A DNA stretch of 64,000 nucleotides from Ditylenchus dipsaci (GCA_004194705.1 SADC01001204.1:2666001-2730000); one strand, 5' to 3'. Numbered from the stretch's first letter, positions 46,966-59,500 are shown. Made by a program: numbers and translations. The notes: generated from the sequence alone by a model not told the origin.

Positions 46966-47659
46966 CCCTTAAAGGAGGGGTGAAAGCTGTTAAAGAGATA
47001 GTCTCGACACGAAAGGATTCATCCAAGTTTTGTGATGTTTAAATGAGGTTTTGGAGCCATGTTTTCTCGACAACTTGGTGGTGCGATGTCAGACAAACAT
47101 GTTGTATTAGCATCATCAATATCAGAATTCCGGAATCCCTTCGAAAAATGCCAAAAACGGAAAAGGGAAAGTGGAAAACATCGAGAAAAGGTTGATCAGT
47201 CTCTTGTAAAATTTCGATTGCTAGGTCATGGTGGCGTTGATGTTGTTGAATAGCCAAGAGCCTGAGCATCATTTTGATACCAAAATTGATCGTAAAACAT
47301 GAAAACATGCAGTAAAAAAAGTGTGCACCCACTGGATAAATGGAACTTGAGAGTTCAAAATATTCGCTCCTCGATGTGCACCCTCTTTAAGGTAATAGTA
47401 TGGGCTTGAGTATAGAATCCCCCCCACGCAGAGTGGTCGCATGGAGAAGATAACTTTATATTCGTGTTTCTCGACCCCGATTTTATGAGAAAGCCGGCTG
47501 TTTTTATAATTCTGAGAAAAAAATTTTTCAATCCACAGGGGGTATCATGGTTTTTTAGTCGAAATTTGAAAAATTTGAATTGGCGCCTTTTAAATTTTAA
47601 AGGGATTAAGGGCTGTATAGGTAGGGGAAGGAATAAAAGGAGCCACGAATGACTCAGGC

Positions 47660-48180
47660 TAGGGTTGTCGAGTACTCGAAATTTTCGAGTACTTGACTCG
47701 AAATCTTATCAATACTCGAAATCTTCGAGTACTCGACTCGATATTCGAAACTTGAAAAATTTCGAATAATACTCGAAATTACTCGATTTCGAGTAGAATT
47801 TTCGTCGAAATTTAGGTTAAAAATTTAATCATGTGAAGTTGGTAAGGCATAATAAAGCCATAAAAAAAATTTGGTCCTCGAGCACATTTTTTATTATTTA
47901 ATTCTATACTTCAAACTCAAAATTTTCGAGTACTTGACTCGATGCTCGAAACTCGAAATTTTCGAGTCGAGTACTCGACTCGGTATTCGAAACTCGAAAT
48001 TTTCGAGTACTCGGATCGACTCGGTATTCGAAACTCGAAATTTTCGAGTACTCGAATCGACTCGATGTTCGAAACTCAAAATTTTCGAGTACTCGACTCG
48101 ACTCGATACTCGAAACTCGAAAAATTTCGAATAATACTCGAAATTACTCGATTTCGAGTACTCGACTCGACAACCCTACT
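47660..48180. repeat. Satellite of TCGAGTACTCGA units
   Basis: Degenerate tandem array of ~30-bp units built on the palindrome TCGAGTACTCGA with CGAAACTCGAAATTTT spacers. Any frame through it is an artefact of the repeat. A diverged second array is at 54955-55235. Confidence 0.85.
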
Positions 48181-48194
48181 CAGGGCTCACTAAC

Positions 48195-48480
48195 AAGAAG
48201 ATGTTGAACATAGTTTTGAATACTGGGGCCTACCGCATAAATAAACTCTGGTATGCATGCTTTTTCATGCATCCAGAGTCACTTTCGAGTGATTTGTGTC
48301 TAAGGTATGTGGGGTGTACATCTCAACTGCAAGCCCCCTGCGACCCTGAAGGGGCCGCAGGGGCTTTTGAGTTAGAGATGCGCGCACACACTTACCTTAG
48401 ACATGATTCGAGAAGTACACTTGATCATAAAATGCATATAGAGTCTCTTTTTGCCACGGCCCAGTTGAAAAACATGGTGA
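48195..48480 (+). repeat. Dispersed foldback repeat, family D
   Basis: TGAACATAGTTTTGAATACT, GGTATGCATGC, GTCTAAGGTATGTGGGGTG, loop, GAGATGCGCGCACACACTTA, CCTTAGACATGATTC. Best preserved together with 18130. Confidence 0.65.
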
Positions 48481-48991
48481 GGCAATCGAAGACTACAAAC
48501 ATTTAAATTTCTAACGTTCTGCCATAAAAGTGGCCCCTTTTATTCCCTCCCCTCCCTATACAGCCCTCAATCCCAAAAAAATATAAAAGGCGCCAATTCA
48601 AATTTTTCAAATTTCGACTAAAGAACCATGATAGCCTCCTGTGGATCGAAATTTTTTTTATCAGAATTAAAAAAACAGCCGGCTTTCTCATGAAATCGGG
48701 CTCGAATGGTGAAATCAGGTGAATCAAAATGGTGAAATCTGAGAAAAAACATTGAGTGTATTTTTTAAAATGTATATATTTCGGTCTATACGCATAATTC
48801 ACACGGAATGTCCTTTTAAAAATTGCTTAAAAAGAGTGGTGGAACACAATGGACATCACAGAAAAATTTTGATAGAAATTGTGGTAAATCGTTATTTGTA
48901 ACTTTATCATTTTCTGCAAAAGGCTCTTTTAAATTATCAAATTCTATGATTCTCTCATTAAAACTTGGTAGAAAGAGTTTATAAATGCATA

Positions 48992-49096
48992 TACCGTATT
49001 TCCTCTAATAACTCCCGGGGAGTTATTTTTCGATCGACCCCTGGATCCGGGAATTACTAGAGACCCGGGAGTTATTGGAGACCGGTAGTTATTTTT
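48992..49096. repeat. MITE family A, right end missing
   Basis: TACCGTATTTCCTCTAATAA followed by CTCCCGGGGAG; no GGAAATACGGTA end follows. It stops at the pogo transposase relic. Confidence 0.5.
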
Positions 49097-49119
49097 CAGT
49101 TATACAAATTTGGAAATCG

Positions 49120-49500
49120 TAGATCCATTCCAAGTACACATCCATTGAGGCAGGACGGCGATTGCCCTTTGCTGTCCATTCCATACGATCTTCATTCATG
49201 ATCCAGTTGCTGTAAAGTTCTTGCAGTTTCGCTTCAAACGGTCCGTTCTATACAACGTCTAGCGCCTGAACAAACAAATAAATCTAAAACCATCACAAGA
49301 TTCAACCTGAATATATTTTGTACATCGTCCCGGAATCACTGCCGTATGAAGAACCAACTGGCGCGATTGTTCTTTTGTAGCCGCGCTTGTATGACAACGA
49401 AAGACACCCCAGACCGACAAGCGTTTTCTTAACAGATGCCTACCAAAAATGCGATGCAGATAATTGGCTGTCAGCGTGTCGTCCATCCAGGTTTCGCCGG
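49120..49500 (-). pseudogene. Pogo-type DDE transposase fragment
   Basis: On minus: WMDDTLTANYLHRIFG, VWGVFRCHTSAATKEQ (second catalytic D replaced by G or shifted), AVIPGRCTKYIQ, then in another frame NRPFEAKLQELYSNWIMNED and SMDVYLEWI. The order matches DDE_1 transposases of the pogo group. Frame changes and missing ends mark it as a relic. Confidence 0.75.
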
Positions 49501-49514
49501 CCCACGAAAAATTT

Positions 49515-49645
49515 AGCTTGTTCTTGTACTTTTTAAGTACTTTTTAATTTTTGTACTTTTTATGGATTTTTTAATTTGTTTTGTACTTTTTATTTTTGTA
49601 CTTTTTAAGTACTTTTTTTTTTGTACTTTACTTGTACTTTTTAAT
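49515..49645. repeat. Tandem repeat of TGTACTTTTTAAGTACTTTTT
   Basis: Irregular array of TTGTACTTTTTAAGTACTTT units immediately after the transposase relic. Confidence 0.75.
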
Positions 49646-50868
49646 TCAGGCCAAAGCCTAAATTATTGGGTGGGGTATATATTCCAGTAGCGTTTTTCGG
49701 GTGGGGTATATTTTAGTAGCGCCAAATATTTGAATAATACTGTTCTGATTATTTTGAGCTTAATACATTTTAAAAAATGCATTGAAGCTAATTTTTATAC
49801 CACAAAATAAGTTCTTTCAAAAATATTGACTGAAAGTTGATTATTTTGGTAAATTTAAACGGTTCATTTATTTAAACAAATCACATGATTTTGTTATTTT
49901 TAACTATTGATACTATGCAAAATTTTTTTGAATTCAATCAAAATTTTTAGTTAAAGGTCATGGTTTATGTTAGATTATGGTTTCGGCATGTCCAAAATTC
50001 GAATTGGCAGAGGGCAGTTCTCTTTCGTCTTACAGTGTACTCTTTTGGTTGTTTCGAACGTGCAATGATATATTTGAGTCTTTTAATTTATTATTTTATA
50101 TTTGTAAAATTTCGGAGCTTGCATTTTTTTAGTTTCATTCCTTTCTTTGTGTTCCATACCAAAGACTGATTGAAACTGCAAATATTTTTGGCTGGTAACT
50201 ACAGATAAGACTATCCATTTTATCAAAAAAACTAAAAGAGCATCTGACTGCCCTTTATTTGTTGTTTAGTTTAATAATTTTGTCAACATGCAATACAGAG
50301 GCCAAAAGCCAAAAGAACTTCCTTTGCACATCTTGCTATATGCCAAAACCATGTTCCTTCAAGTTATAAAAAAAAATGTTGTGTTTCTGGAAAAAAATAT
50401 TTTGTTTATTGAGAAGAAACATTTTTTGAAAATAAAAATGACCTCCAGGAAGGGGCCCCAACATCATTAGTTCTGGCCATGATTTTCAAGCGCAATAGCA
50501 TTCCACATTTCGACGAGTAATAAATACATGAAACTTAAATGTCGTGTCACCAGCAATTATCTCTAGAATAATAATATCCGCATCAATTAAAATTTTGGAA
50601 AATCGCCAAAAAATCAAAGCGGTACAACTCAAATCGGTATAAGTCAGAATGTTTAAATGTAATTTTTAATAACATTTTTACTTTTTTGGGAGGCCAAACC
50701 TTTTTATTTTTGAGATTTTAGGTAAAAAAAAATTTTTCGGTGTTTAAAAATCAATAAGCACTGGATAAAATGGCCTTTTTTGACAGAAATGACTAATTTG
50801 AATTTTTTCTTGTCCAAATGTATTTTTTTTTAAACTTAATTTTTTTTTTAAAAGACAACGAGAATTTC

Positions 50869-51010
50869 AAATGTTTGAATTTGCGCGGGACGGTTCTCTT
50901 TCGTCTTTCATTGTACTCTTTTGAGTCATTCGAAGCAAGTCAAAAGAGTAAAATGAAAAACGAAAGAGAACTGTCCCGCGCTAATTCAAACATTTGAAAT
51001 TCTCGTTGTC
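50869..51010. repeat. Near-perfect 140-bp hairpin
   Basis: AACGAGAATTTCAAATGTTT … and its complement, both including CGCGGGACGG/CTGTCCCGCG and GAAAGAGAAC. Loop of ~20 nt. Confidence 0.7.
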
Positions 51011-52019
51011 GGGGACGGCAATGGCCTTTAACTCTGAAAACTTAGTCAAAAAAGGGGGCGGGGGGTTCTTGTAGAGGTGGCGTTTATTGAAGAGGGTCCT
51101 TTTTATAGAAAAAATACGGTATTTTACGGTTGTAAAATTATGGATTTTGCATTTTCTTAATTTCATACGTTTCTTTGTGTTCTAAACCAAAGACTGATCG
51201 CAGCTGCAAATATTTTTGGCTGATAACTGCAGACCAAGGACTATCTATTTTAACAAAAAAAAACTAAAGGAGCTTATGACTGCCCTTTATTTGTTGTTTA
51301 GTTTAATATTTATATCAACAGCCTGCCTTCTTCTGTTAAACACCACTTTTGCAAAAACAAAACTGAAATAAATATGTTTTCATAGGCCTGTTTCTTTTCA
51401 CATTTTAAGTTATTTTCTTTTGCAAAAAAATGTTCGACAAGATATGTTTTCAATTTTTATCTTTATTTCAGAAAAAGCCGCTCTTTTCATAATCTTCTCA
51501 AGTGTTCCTTGAGTATTTTATAAAAGTAAGTATCTTAAACATTTTACAATTTTAAAATCCAATCTTTTGTTTAAAAGGAAAATTTTTATTGAAGTAAGTG
51601 CAGCATTTTGTGCAGCATGGTCGCTTTGCTTATAAAAATACCCTCTAGTCTCAGAGCTCACTCATATTTTAAATTTCCACTCGAGACAACAAACATTTGA
51701 ATTAAAAATGTCAGAAAATACATTTGAATTTTGTTGTCCAGAGTGGAATTCAAAATATGAGTAAGTTCCGAGACTAAAGAGCATTTTCATGAGCCTATTG
51801 ACCATGGTGCACAAAAATGTCGTCTCAAAAATTGTGATTTCAGAAAATCTGGTGTCAGAAATTCGGGTTTGCAAAAACATATATAAAGGGCCCATTTCAA
51901 TTGTTATTTTTCGACCCCGAATTTTCCTCCGCCCTTTTTTCCGTCGCTATTCTTTCCTTTGTCTAACCATCTCCATACCCAACTTTTTCGAAGACTACGG
52001 GCGAACGCCTTTTAAAAAC

Positions 52020-52420
52020 AAGTTTTTTACTGGTACTTCTCCGGTTGGCCCCCCCCCCTAAATTTTCGGGTCTAAATTTAGCCTAATTTAATATTACACA
52101 TAATAAATTTCTATGACTTTATTTGAAATATTAACACAACAAAACTCATTTTTCACATTCATAAATAAAGACAATTTGTTCCGTAGCTATGTGTCCGATT
52201 TCGTGTGGCGTAGAAAGTTCAAAGGAGAAGATATTCTGTTTTATTTGTGGTCACAAATTGCTCTGATTTATGAATGTGAAAAATGAGTTATGTTGTGTTA
52301 ATATTTCAAATAAAGTCATAGAAACTTATTATGTGTAATATTGAAATAGGCTAAATTGCTTTGTATGGGCAAACCCGAAAATTTAGAGGGGGATGGCCAA
52401 CCGAAGAAGTACCTTTTACT
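52020..52420. repeat. Foldback element
   Basis: GGTACTTCTCCGGTTGGCC left, GGCCAACCGAAGAAGTACC right; arms of ~130 bp including TTAATATTACACATAATAAA. Ends ~100 bp before the small secreted-protein gene. Confidence 0.65.
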
Positions 52421-52522
52421 CATTTTGGCAAGAATATTCCAAAGTGAGCTAATTAAAAAACATCACAAGACTGGATGGTCGCCTTAACGCCTATTTTTTT
52501 TGTATTTTAATGTCTTTTTAGG

Positions 52523-52799
52523 ATGAATAAGTTCATTTTCTGGCTTGCCCTTTTTCTGCTTGTCCCAGCAACTGAAAGTGGACCGCTTGCATACGCTGCC
52601 TGTCAGGTGCGTTTGAGAATTTTACTTTTTTTTCAATCATAGTAATTTAAAATTTTCTTATATACAGGCAGCATGTGCAGCCGGGGCTGCCACAATCGCT
52701 GGAGCATCAGCCTTGACGGCAACTCCGGCAGCTATAGCTGCTTACGCAGCCTGCCAAGCAGGCTGTGCGGCTCTTCTGATTGCGCCGACGCCTTGGTAA
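52523..52799 (+). CDS. Small secreted Cys/Ala-rich protein
   Basis: Two coding exons, 52523-52606 and 52668-52799, about 71 residues. The Met lies 1 nt after an acceptor-like TTTTTAG, so an upstream exon or a spliced leader is likely. Residues 1-20 form a signal peptide (KFIFWLALFLLVPATESG). The mature part has six cysteines in three C-x(3) pairs (ACQAAC, then AACQAGC near the end), an Ala/Gly-rich core and ends LLIAPTP. This layout recalls the little-studied family of tiny secreted proteins that occurs patchily in animals, fungi and algae; no function is known to me. A donor sits on the stop (CCTTG|GTAA): spliced or not, the protein ends at PTP or PTPW. A 3'UTR exon from 53200 with AATAAA at 53287 fits. 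Confidence 0.8.
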
Positions 52800-53286
52800 A
52801 TTTTAACATATTTTTTAACTTTTACCAAATATAGTTTGTTTTACACCTATATTTTATTTTTCGAGTTATGAATATTTTTGAAAAATATTTCTTGAAATAT
52901 TTTTTAGGCGTGAGACTTAAAATTTGTAACTTTCTAAATTTTTTCAAAGTAATACTGGTAAAGGGTAGACGCCTTTTCAAGGGCTACGGAAAACTTGGGA
53001 AAAACGAAATTTGCCAAACGTATGTTTTTGCCAAAACGAATACTGCCAAAACGAAAATTTCGCAATCAAATTTCGCCAAAACGAAATTTGCCCAGAGTTG
53101 ATTTTGCCTAAAAGAAATAGGATAGCAATTTAGAGTTGAAAAATTTTCCTTAAAATTAATAATTTCACAAAAATAACTTACAAATTTTTGTTATTTCAGA
53201 TGCATGCAGTCGCAGGAGGAGAAGATTTTAAAAACATTTTATGCATATTTATTAGGTTTTTTTATTATATTTGTGACTTGATGTAG

Positions 53287-53292
53287 AATAAA
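53287..53292 (+). terminator. Poly(A) signal, small secreted-protein gene
   Basis: AATAAA ~90 nt into the putative 3'UTR exon that follows the acceptor TTATTTCAG at 53199. Confidence 0.5.
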
Positions 53293-53874
53293 AATGTACA
53301 TAATATAAAATACTGCCACAATTTACATTATATGTTTTGAAAAAAAAACATATTTTCTACAAGTGCCGACTTTACCTAATAAGACCACCTTCCTCCTTCA
53401 GCCCTCCCCCCATTTTTGTAGTCAAAACACCCGAAAATCATAATTTTAAGAGATTTAGACTGGGTCACACTGGGTCACACACTATATAAATATAGCCGAA
53501 TCCTTTTTTAATGCTTTGGTGCTTTGTGCTTGTTGCTTTAGTGTTTTTTCGTTCCTCCTTGTTTACTTATGTTTCGAAATAATTAATTATTTCTTCTCAT
53601 TTAGCTACTTTGTAGCTAGTATCATTGAAATAGGAGAATCACATTCTGCACACCTTTTTTTGAAGGACCCTGTCTCTTCCTTGTCATGGCAATTTAAAAG
53701 GTTTGAATGCGCGCAGGACGACAAAAATTTTGTCAATGTTTGTCGATTTTGTCAAATTTTGTCAATCAATAAAAACTTCAAACTGTTTTTTTCGTTGCGC
53801 TTTGTTAAGAAAATAAATTTGTGAATTTGTTCAAAATCTAGAACCATTCGCTAGTCGGGCTCCGTAAGAGCCCA

Positions 53875-54070
53875 AGTGCACCCTACCACCGCCCCACCCC
53901 CTCCAAAGAGTATTTTTCTCTGAGCGTCCTATTTTGGGTCCCCTTGATTTTTTTAAGTTTTCTTTTTTGCAATGCGTAGCGCACTAACTTAGGCTTAGGC
54001 GTAAGCCTTATGCTAGGATGAAAAAAGTCTGCTAAAGAAAAAAGGGGGGGGGGTTTGGGCTGGTTCACTT
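53875..54070. repeat. Foldback repeat family E
   Basis: CCAAAGAGTATTTTTCTCTG left; the right arm (AAGTCTGCTAAAGAAAAAAG and poly-G) is decayed. Confidence 0.5.
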
Positions 54071-54399
54071 ATGGGTCTGTCGTCGGGCCCAAGGTTGCTT
54101 GATATTGCTAGATCAGACAGCTTATCCGACTTTCACTGCTCCACAACTGTCACTGTCACAATGTGACTTCTATCGAATAGAACATAACGTTTGAAATAGA
54201 AAATGCAAAAAAAAAGAATTCGCAAACATTATCGACGAAATGTATGTGGTCCCGCGCGAATTCAAACCTCTGGCCAGTGTAATATGCAGTCGAAACTTCG
54301 ATATTTAAAACCATATTTGCACGTTCCAAAAAAATAAGCGCCGCCGCCTCCACCAGGGGTCTTAAAAAATAAGCGTCGCCACCTTCGCCACCGACGGCA

Positions 54400-54545
54400 T
54401 ATTTAAAATTTCGGGTACATCTTGGTTGACCCTCCTCCATCTCAAAATTTTCTGACTCATATTTTCCGTGGTTGTACTTTCTTTTTTGTGACGAAGGTTT
54501 CATCAATTTCTACGATTCTTCCAGGCCACCAATGCGCGTAGAATT
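54400..54545 (-). pseudogene. Merlin/IS1595-type transposase fragment
   Basis: On minus: PGRIVEIDETFVTK and, one frame on, KYNHGKYESENFEMEEGQ. The pattern G.VVEIDET…KRKYN.GR is the start of the Merlin/ISXO2-like DDE domain, with the first catalytic D in IDET. The rest of the domain is not visible. One base of the A run at ~54481-54486 appears to be missing. Confidence 0.55.
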
Positions 54546-54954
54546 TCTATAAAAAAGCTTAAAAACTGATAAGCAATAAACAAAAAATTTAAAAATTAGG
54601 GTGGGGTGGTGGTTTACAACCGAAGAAGTACCGAATTTCGCAGCCCCGCCGGCGGAGCGCCGGTGCATTGAAGTTGCCAATTTTTACCGGCCGCTGGCGG
54701 AAGAAAGACCGCCGGAAAAAAGTAAGTTTTGTTTGAAAAAAAATCTCTTGCCATAAAAAAATTATATTTTAAGCACCTTGATATCCTTTTTACACATGCT
54801 TAACTAGTCATTGTTATTAATTAAAATCCAATTTTTTACAAAAATGTGTAATGAATGTGTATAAAGATTATGTCTAGAAAAATGAGCGCCGCCGCCTCCG
54901 CCGCCGTTATTTTCAAAATTTCGCCGCCTCAACCGGCGGTAGTGCAAGTATGCT

Positions 54955-55235
54955 CAAAACTTGAAATTTTCAAGTACTTGACTTACTCGGAAAATTTTGA
55001 GTACTCGACGCAAAATGTTGATAAATTTTTTTATAAAAATCTATTTATTTGATGTCGGTGAGGTATAGGTATGCCATAAAAATGTAGCCTACGGACACAT
55101 TTTCCATTATTTAATTTTATACTTTAAAAGCGAAATTTTTGACTACTTGATTCGATATTCGAAACTTTAAGTTTTTGAATGATACTCGGAATTACTCAAT
55201 TTCGAGTACTCGTCTTGACAATCCTAGCTAATTAA
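54955..55235. repeat. Diverged copy of the TCGAGTACTCGA satellite
   Basis: CTCAAAACTTGAAATTTTCA, GAGTACTCGACG, TGATACTCGGAATTACTCAA, TTTCGAGTACTCG. The same ordering of flanks as the right part of 47660-48180 suggests one dispersed element rather than independent expansion. Confidence 0.6.
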
Positions 55236-55884
55236 TTTAGAGTGAAAAAGTGACTTAAAGTGACTGTAATAACGGTTCCTATGAAAGTTTTAAAACCTGC
55301 TGAGCAAAAGGCTTACTTGTTAGTACAAAAAAATATGCAAAATAAATTCACTACTCACCAGCCGGAAGAAAAAACCATCCATTTTTCAATTAGACCCCAT
55401 GAAAATTGGGCCTTTTGAGAACATTTCAATTATCTTTGGAGGTCCGATTTTTTATATATTCGTGCTCAGCAGATTCTAAAACCCTTATAGGAAGCGTTAT
55501 CACAATCCCCGTGTTAAGATTCATCAGCATCATGCTATTCACAAAATTTCATAATTGGAAAATTTAAAAGCGAAAAATCATTTGAGTCACCCAGGAGGCA
55601 AAAAAACCAGAGCCTTTACTGATAGTCACAATTGAGTAAAGAGAGAAGACTTAATATTACTTTGTCATTTTAAACTAAAAAATATCGGCTCTGTTCGCAC
55701 CCCTCTCACGAAAAAAGGTGCCTTGCCCCCCCCCCCCCCTGTTGTTTTTAAGAATTTACTTATAAAAAGAAACATTAATTTTTTCAAAATTCAAAAATAC
55801 GCAAAGTAATAATTACAGGATATATTGTATTTCCAGTTTCATCTTTACTAGATAATAAAAACTTTTTTTCAGGCAAAAAGTACA

Positions 55885-56137
55885 TACCGTATTTCCTCTA
55901 ATAGGAGCACCCGCTCTAATAAGCGCACCCCCTCAACTTTGAGGCTCTGGATCTCGGTGCAGAATCAATATTTTGCAAATCTGTTTATTGCGTTTTCTTA
56001 ACTCCCACGAGCTCTACCGATTCAACTTTTCAGATTTTTTATTTTCACCCAAAAATCTCGAGATTGACCTCGGATTTTTCCGATTTCGGAGATTGAAAAA
56101 TAAGCGCACCGGTGCACCTATTAGAGGAAATACGGTA
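55885..56137. repeat. MITE family A copy
   Basis: TACCGTATTTCCTCTAATAG left and complement right; TCTCGAGATTGACC and GGAGATTGAAAAATAAGCG inside. Confidence 0.75.
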
Positions 56138-56534
56138 TTAATGGAGGAATTATGTGAAAAAGGTGATAAATAAGACAACAAACATAAAAAATGAAACAAA
56201 AAAGTGAAAAAATTGCAAAAAAAACAACAGTGTTGACTAAGGAAAATTCTAAAAAATTTTGCGAAAAAATCCACAGGGGGATCAGGGCAACTTTTTTTTT
56301 CGGGAGGGGTGCCAACACATATAGAGCCAAAAGATCTGTTGCACATTATTAATCTATATTTTCTCCTAGCCTAATCATTACCTTTCAATCATGCTTAATT
56401 TTTGATAAGATTAATTTCACGCAAAAAAAACTGTCAATCATCAAAAAGTTTATTTGCTCAGTTTTTCTGTTACAATTAAAAATATTTTTACTTTCAGGAA
56501 ATTGAAATTTCACAAGACTACTTTTTGTCCAAAA

Positions 56535-59500
56535 ATGCCAGTATGGAATGAGGAAAATCACCAGCGCTTGATCGAGGCTTACAAGAACCACAAACCTATC
56601 TGGAAGAAGACTAATCTTTCTTCTGAAAACAAGCATGTTCTGCAAATTACATCTGCTGTTAATCTTCACCAGGGCGGAGATAAATTCTCAGGCAAGTCTT
56701 TAGTTGCTTAATGTTATATAAAAATATTTTTTTCAGCGAAAGAAGTTGCTGACCGATTGAGCTACGTTGTGATTCAATTCTTGCGACACGTCAGGCAAAT
56801 ACGAGTCAAGGAGAGGCGAGGTGTTTCTGACAATAAGCAACACTGGAAGTACTTTAACAGTTTGCAATTTTTGGCTGAATTCGATACAGAGAGGTACGGC
56901 TACATACTAATCTTGACTAAATCCCGCTCCTTTGCATTCTATTATCCCCCCCCCCCCCACCCTCCTATTCAAAACAAACAGGGGGACCAAGGCAAAAGTT
57001 TTTTCGCAATTTTTTATAGGACTAGGTAAAAATAAAGTTGACGCGAGAGATGCGGGATAGAATTTAGCCAACGATTCTATGAAAAAAATTGGCTTTAGTC
57101 AATAAATAGCGAATTTTTTAACCTGTTCACTTTGTTGATTTACTGGAGGGGGAGGAAGAACGGAGGACGTGGGGGAGGGGAGTAATGCAAGTGCTCCTTT
57201 ATTTGTAACTTCTTTTTAAAGAAACAAAGCAATGTTGAAGCGATATTTTATAAAGCAATATTTCGGAGCTATTGTAATTTAAGGTAGTAATAGCAGAAAT
57301 TTGTTTCGAATTAAAAAAAAAATGTCGTTATTACACAGAAAAACCATGGATAATTTGATGACAGTATTTTAAGCTGTGAAAAATAGACATTTCAAAAATT
57401 ATTCTAGTTTCAATTTGGGCATTATCTTTGTGAAGACAAGGATATTTTTCGTTGACTTCATATTTGAGCTCTTTCTTAATATAAGGTCAACCTTGGCGTG
57501 TAAAAATTGTGGACTCTACTATAGAATACACCCCCCCCCCTCCAAATTTTTTTTTTCAAAATCATGTTCTAACCATTTCTAAGTAATTTTTATGCGCTAA
57601 AACGATAAAAAAAGTTATATTCAGACGTTTTCTGACCAAAAAAGTCGAATTTTTGAAAAAAAAAATTTTGGCCAAAATCGGACATTTTCGGGGGTTTTTA
57701 TTTATTCTATAGTAGCGCCAAATTGTGTAATCTAGAACATCTTAGCTACAAAATGAGCCATTGAACAATAGATTAAAAGAAGTCTGAAGGGTCGAATTAG
57801 CCCGGACAAGCTCGGTAAAAAGAATCCAAATTGTAAATTTAATTTTCGAAATCAATTTCGACCGTCCAAAGTATACAATTTTTTGCTTATATGTATACTT
57901 TTTGCAGATGAAATTTTTAACAGCATATGAGATATAAACCCTCAAAGTCGAGGGGCCCGTTTATTAGAAATTGCCCGTCTAATAGAGATAATACGGTATG
58001 CACCACCCTGTTCTACGGCTAGACAACTCATACTCTTTGGAATGGGGTGCACTTGGGTTTTTACGGAGTTTTTTTCATCAAATATCTCAGGTTTTTCAGT
58101 CTAGAAACAACATTTTCCAAGAAAAAATTGAAAACAAAATTTGCGCTATTGATCACGTCAAAGTACAATAGCTCCAATATTGCTTCGTTTTTGACAACAA
58201 TATCTGTAACACAAACGCAATGTATTTATAATTTTTAGTGTGTATGCGCAGGATGAGATAGCAGAAGAAAGCTGTTCAAACGCTCAAAAAGAGGTAATAG
58301 TTTTATGATGCTTGAAATTAGTCTTAAATTCGACCAAATATTTCTATCATTTTCAAGTTTGACAGGAATTCTGAAATTTAATTTTAAGCTAGGTAGAATT
58401 GGAGGTAGACCTAGCTTGACAGTTCAAATTTTTTAATTTTCAATTAATCACAAAAATAATATTAAGATAAATTGAGAAAATAATACTTACTTTTTTACGC
58501 TAAATTAACCTTCACCCCAGCACTTAATTAACTTGGGGGACCAAGGCAATCATTTTAAACTTTTAAAGCTTAAACTTTGTTTAGATGAAAAAAGATTTAA
58601 AAAACACAAAGTGCAAATAAACAATTTCTAAAAGCTTTTAAATCATCTTTCATGCAGACAGATTAGAGTTTAAAAAAATTTAAAAAAAATTGCCTTGGTC
58701 CCCAAGCTAATTGACTGCTGGGGCTAAAGGTTAAGTGCTCCTTTTTTAGTTATTTTTCTAACCTGCTCTTATGAAAATGATATGTTTACAGCCACCTCAT
58801 GTGCCTAAAAGGACCAAACGATCAGCCCAAACTTCACAAAGCAAAACTCAAAGTGTGTCAGATTCTTCTGCACTTTCGAGTAAGTTTTTTTTGTAGCCCG
58901 ATTATTTCTTTTACCAACAAGTTTTTAGAACAAAATGAAATATCTAACAACAATTGGTGTGACAAACTCCGTGTAGTGCTCATCAATGAATATGAAAAGC
59001 ACCCGCGCCTATGGAGCCCAAACCACCCAGAATATCTAGATCCTGCTCAAGACAGGCCTAAAAGAACCAAGCTGCTAGAGCAAATAACGGCAGAAGTTAA
59101 TCGGCAGGCAGACACACGATTCACAAGTAGCTTTTTTGAAAAATATTAAAATTACGGCCAATTTTTTGTTTTAGATACGGATATCAGAGCACAGCTTAAT
59201 AAGTTAATTAATCGCTATCGCTTTTCCTTAAAATTGTTGGAGAAGTACGCAGATGATGAGGAAATGCCACCTGAGTGGACTCTTTTTCAAGATATGCGAT
59301 TCCTTGGCGACACTGTGCTAGGAGATGCAAACAACAAGTAAACCGGCTTTTTTGATAAAATTTTAAAGTAGTTTCATATCAATCGTGAATTTTTGCAAAT
59401 GTTTCAATATAAACAATTTTTGGGTTGAATAAATTAAACTGAGCGTCAAGTCACATCAATTAAGAAAGCTTTGAGCACAGAACCAGACCTACAGCATTTT

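Larger units (their letters stand above)
45602..52522. other. Gene-poor repeat region
   Basis: About 7 kb with no gene recognised, apart from the pogo-type transposase relic at 49120. Most of it is assigned below to MITEs, SINE-like units, satellites and hairpins; 49960-50860 and 51130-52000 show nothing I can name beyond AT-rich sequence. Confidence 0.4.
53293..56534. other. Intergenic repeats between the secreted-protein and MADF genes
   Basis: No gene recognised. Contains family E (53875), a Merlin transposase fragment (54400), GC-rich GCCGCCGCC-type low-complexity stretches (54350-54400, 54650-54710, 54885-54930), a satellite (54955) and a family A MITE (55885). An acceptor TTTCAG at 56497 precedes the MADF start. 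Confidence 0.4.

Noticed and set aside
47871..48193. Open frames rich in SKLEIFE-type repeats
   Set aside because: They are translations of the TCGAGTACTCGA satellite; both strands are open because of the repeat itself.
53516..53824. 102-residue open frame with hydrophobic start
   Set aside because: AT-rich, contains the dispersed GACCCTGTCTCTTCCTTGTC repeat also near 39975, and no splice context or family.
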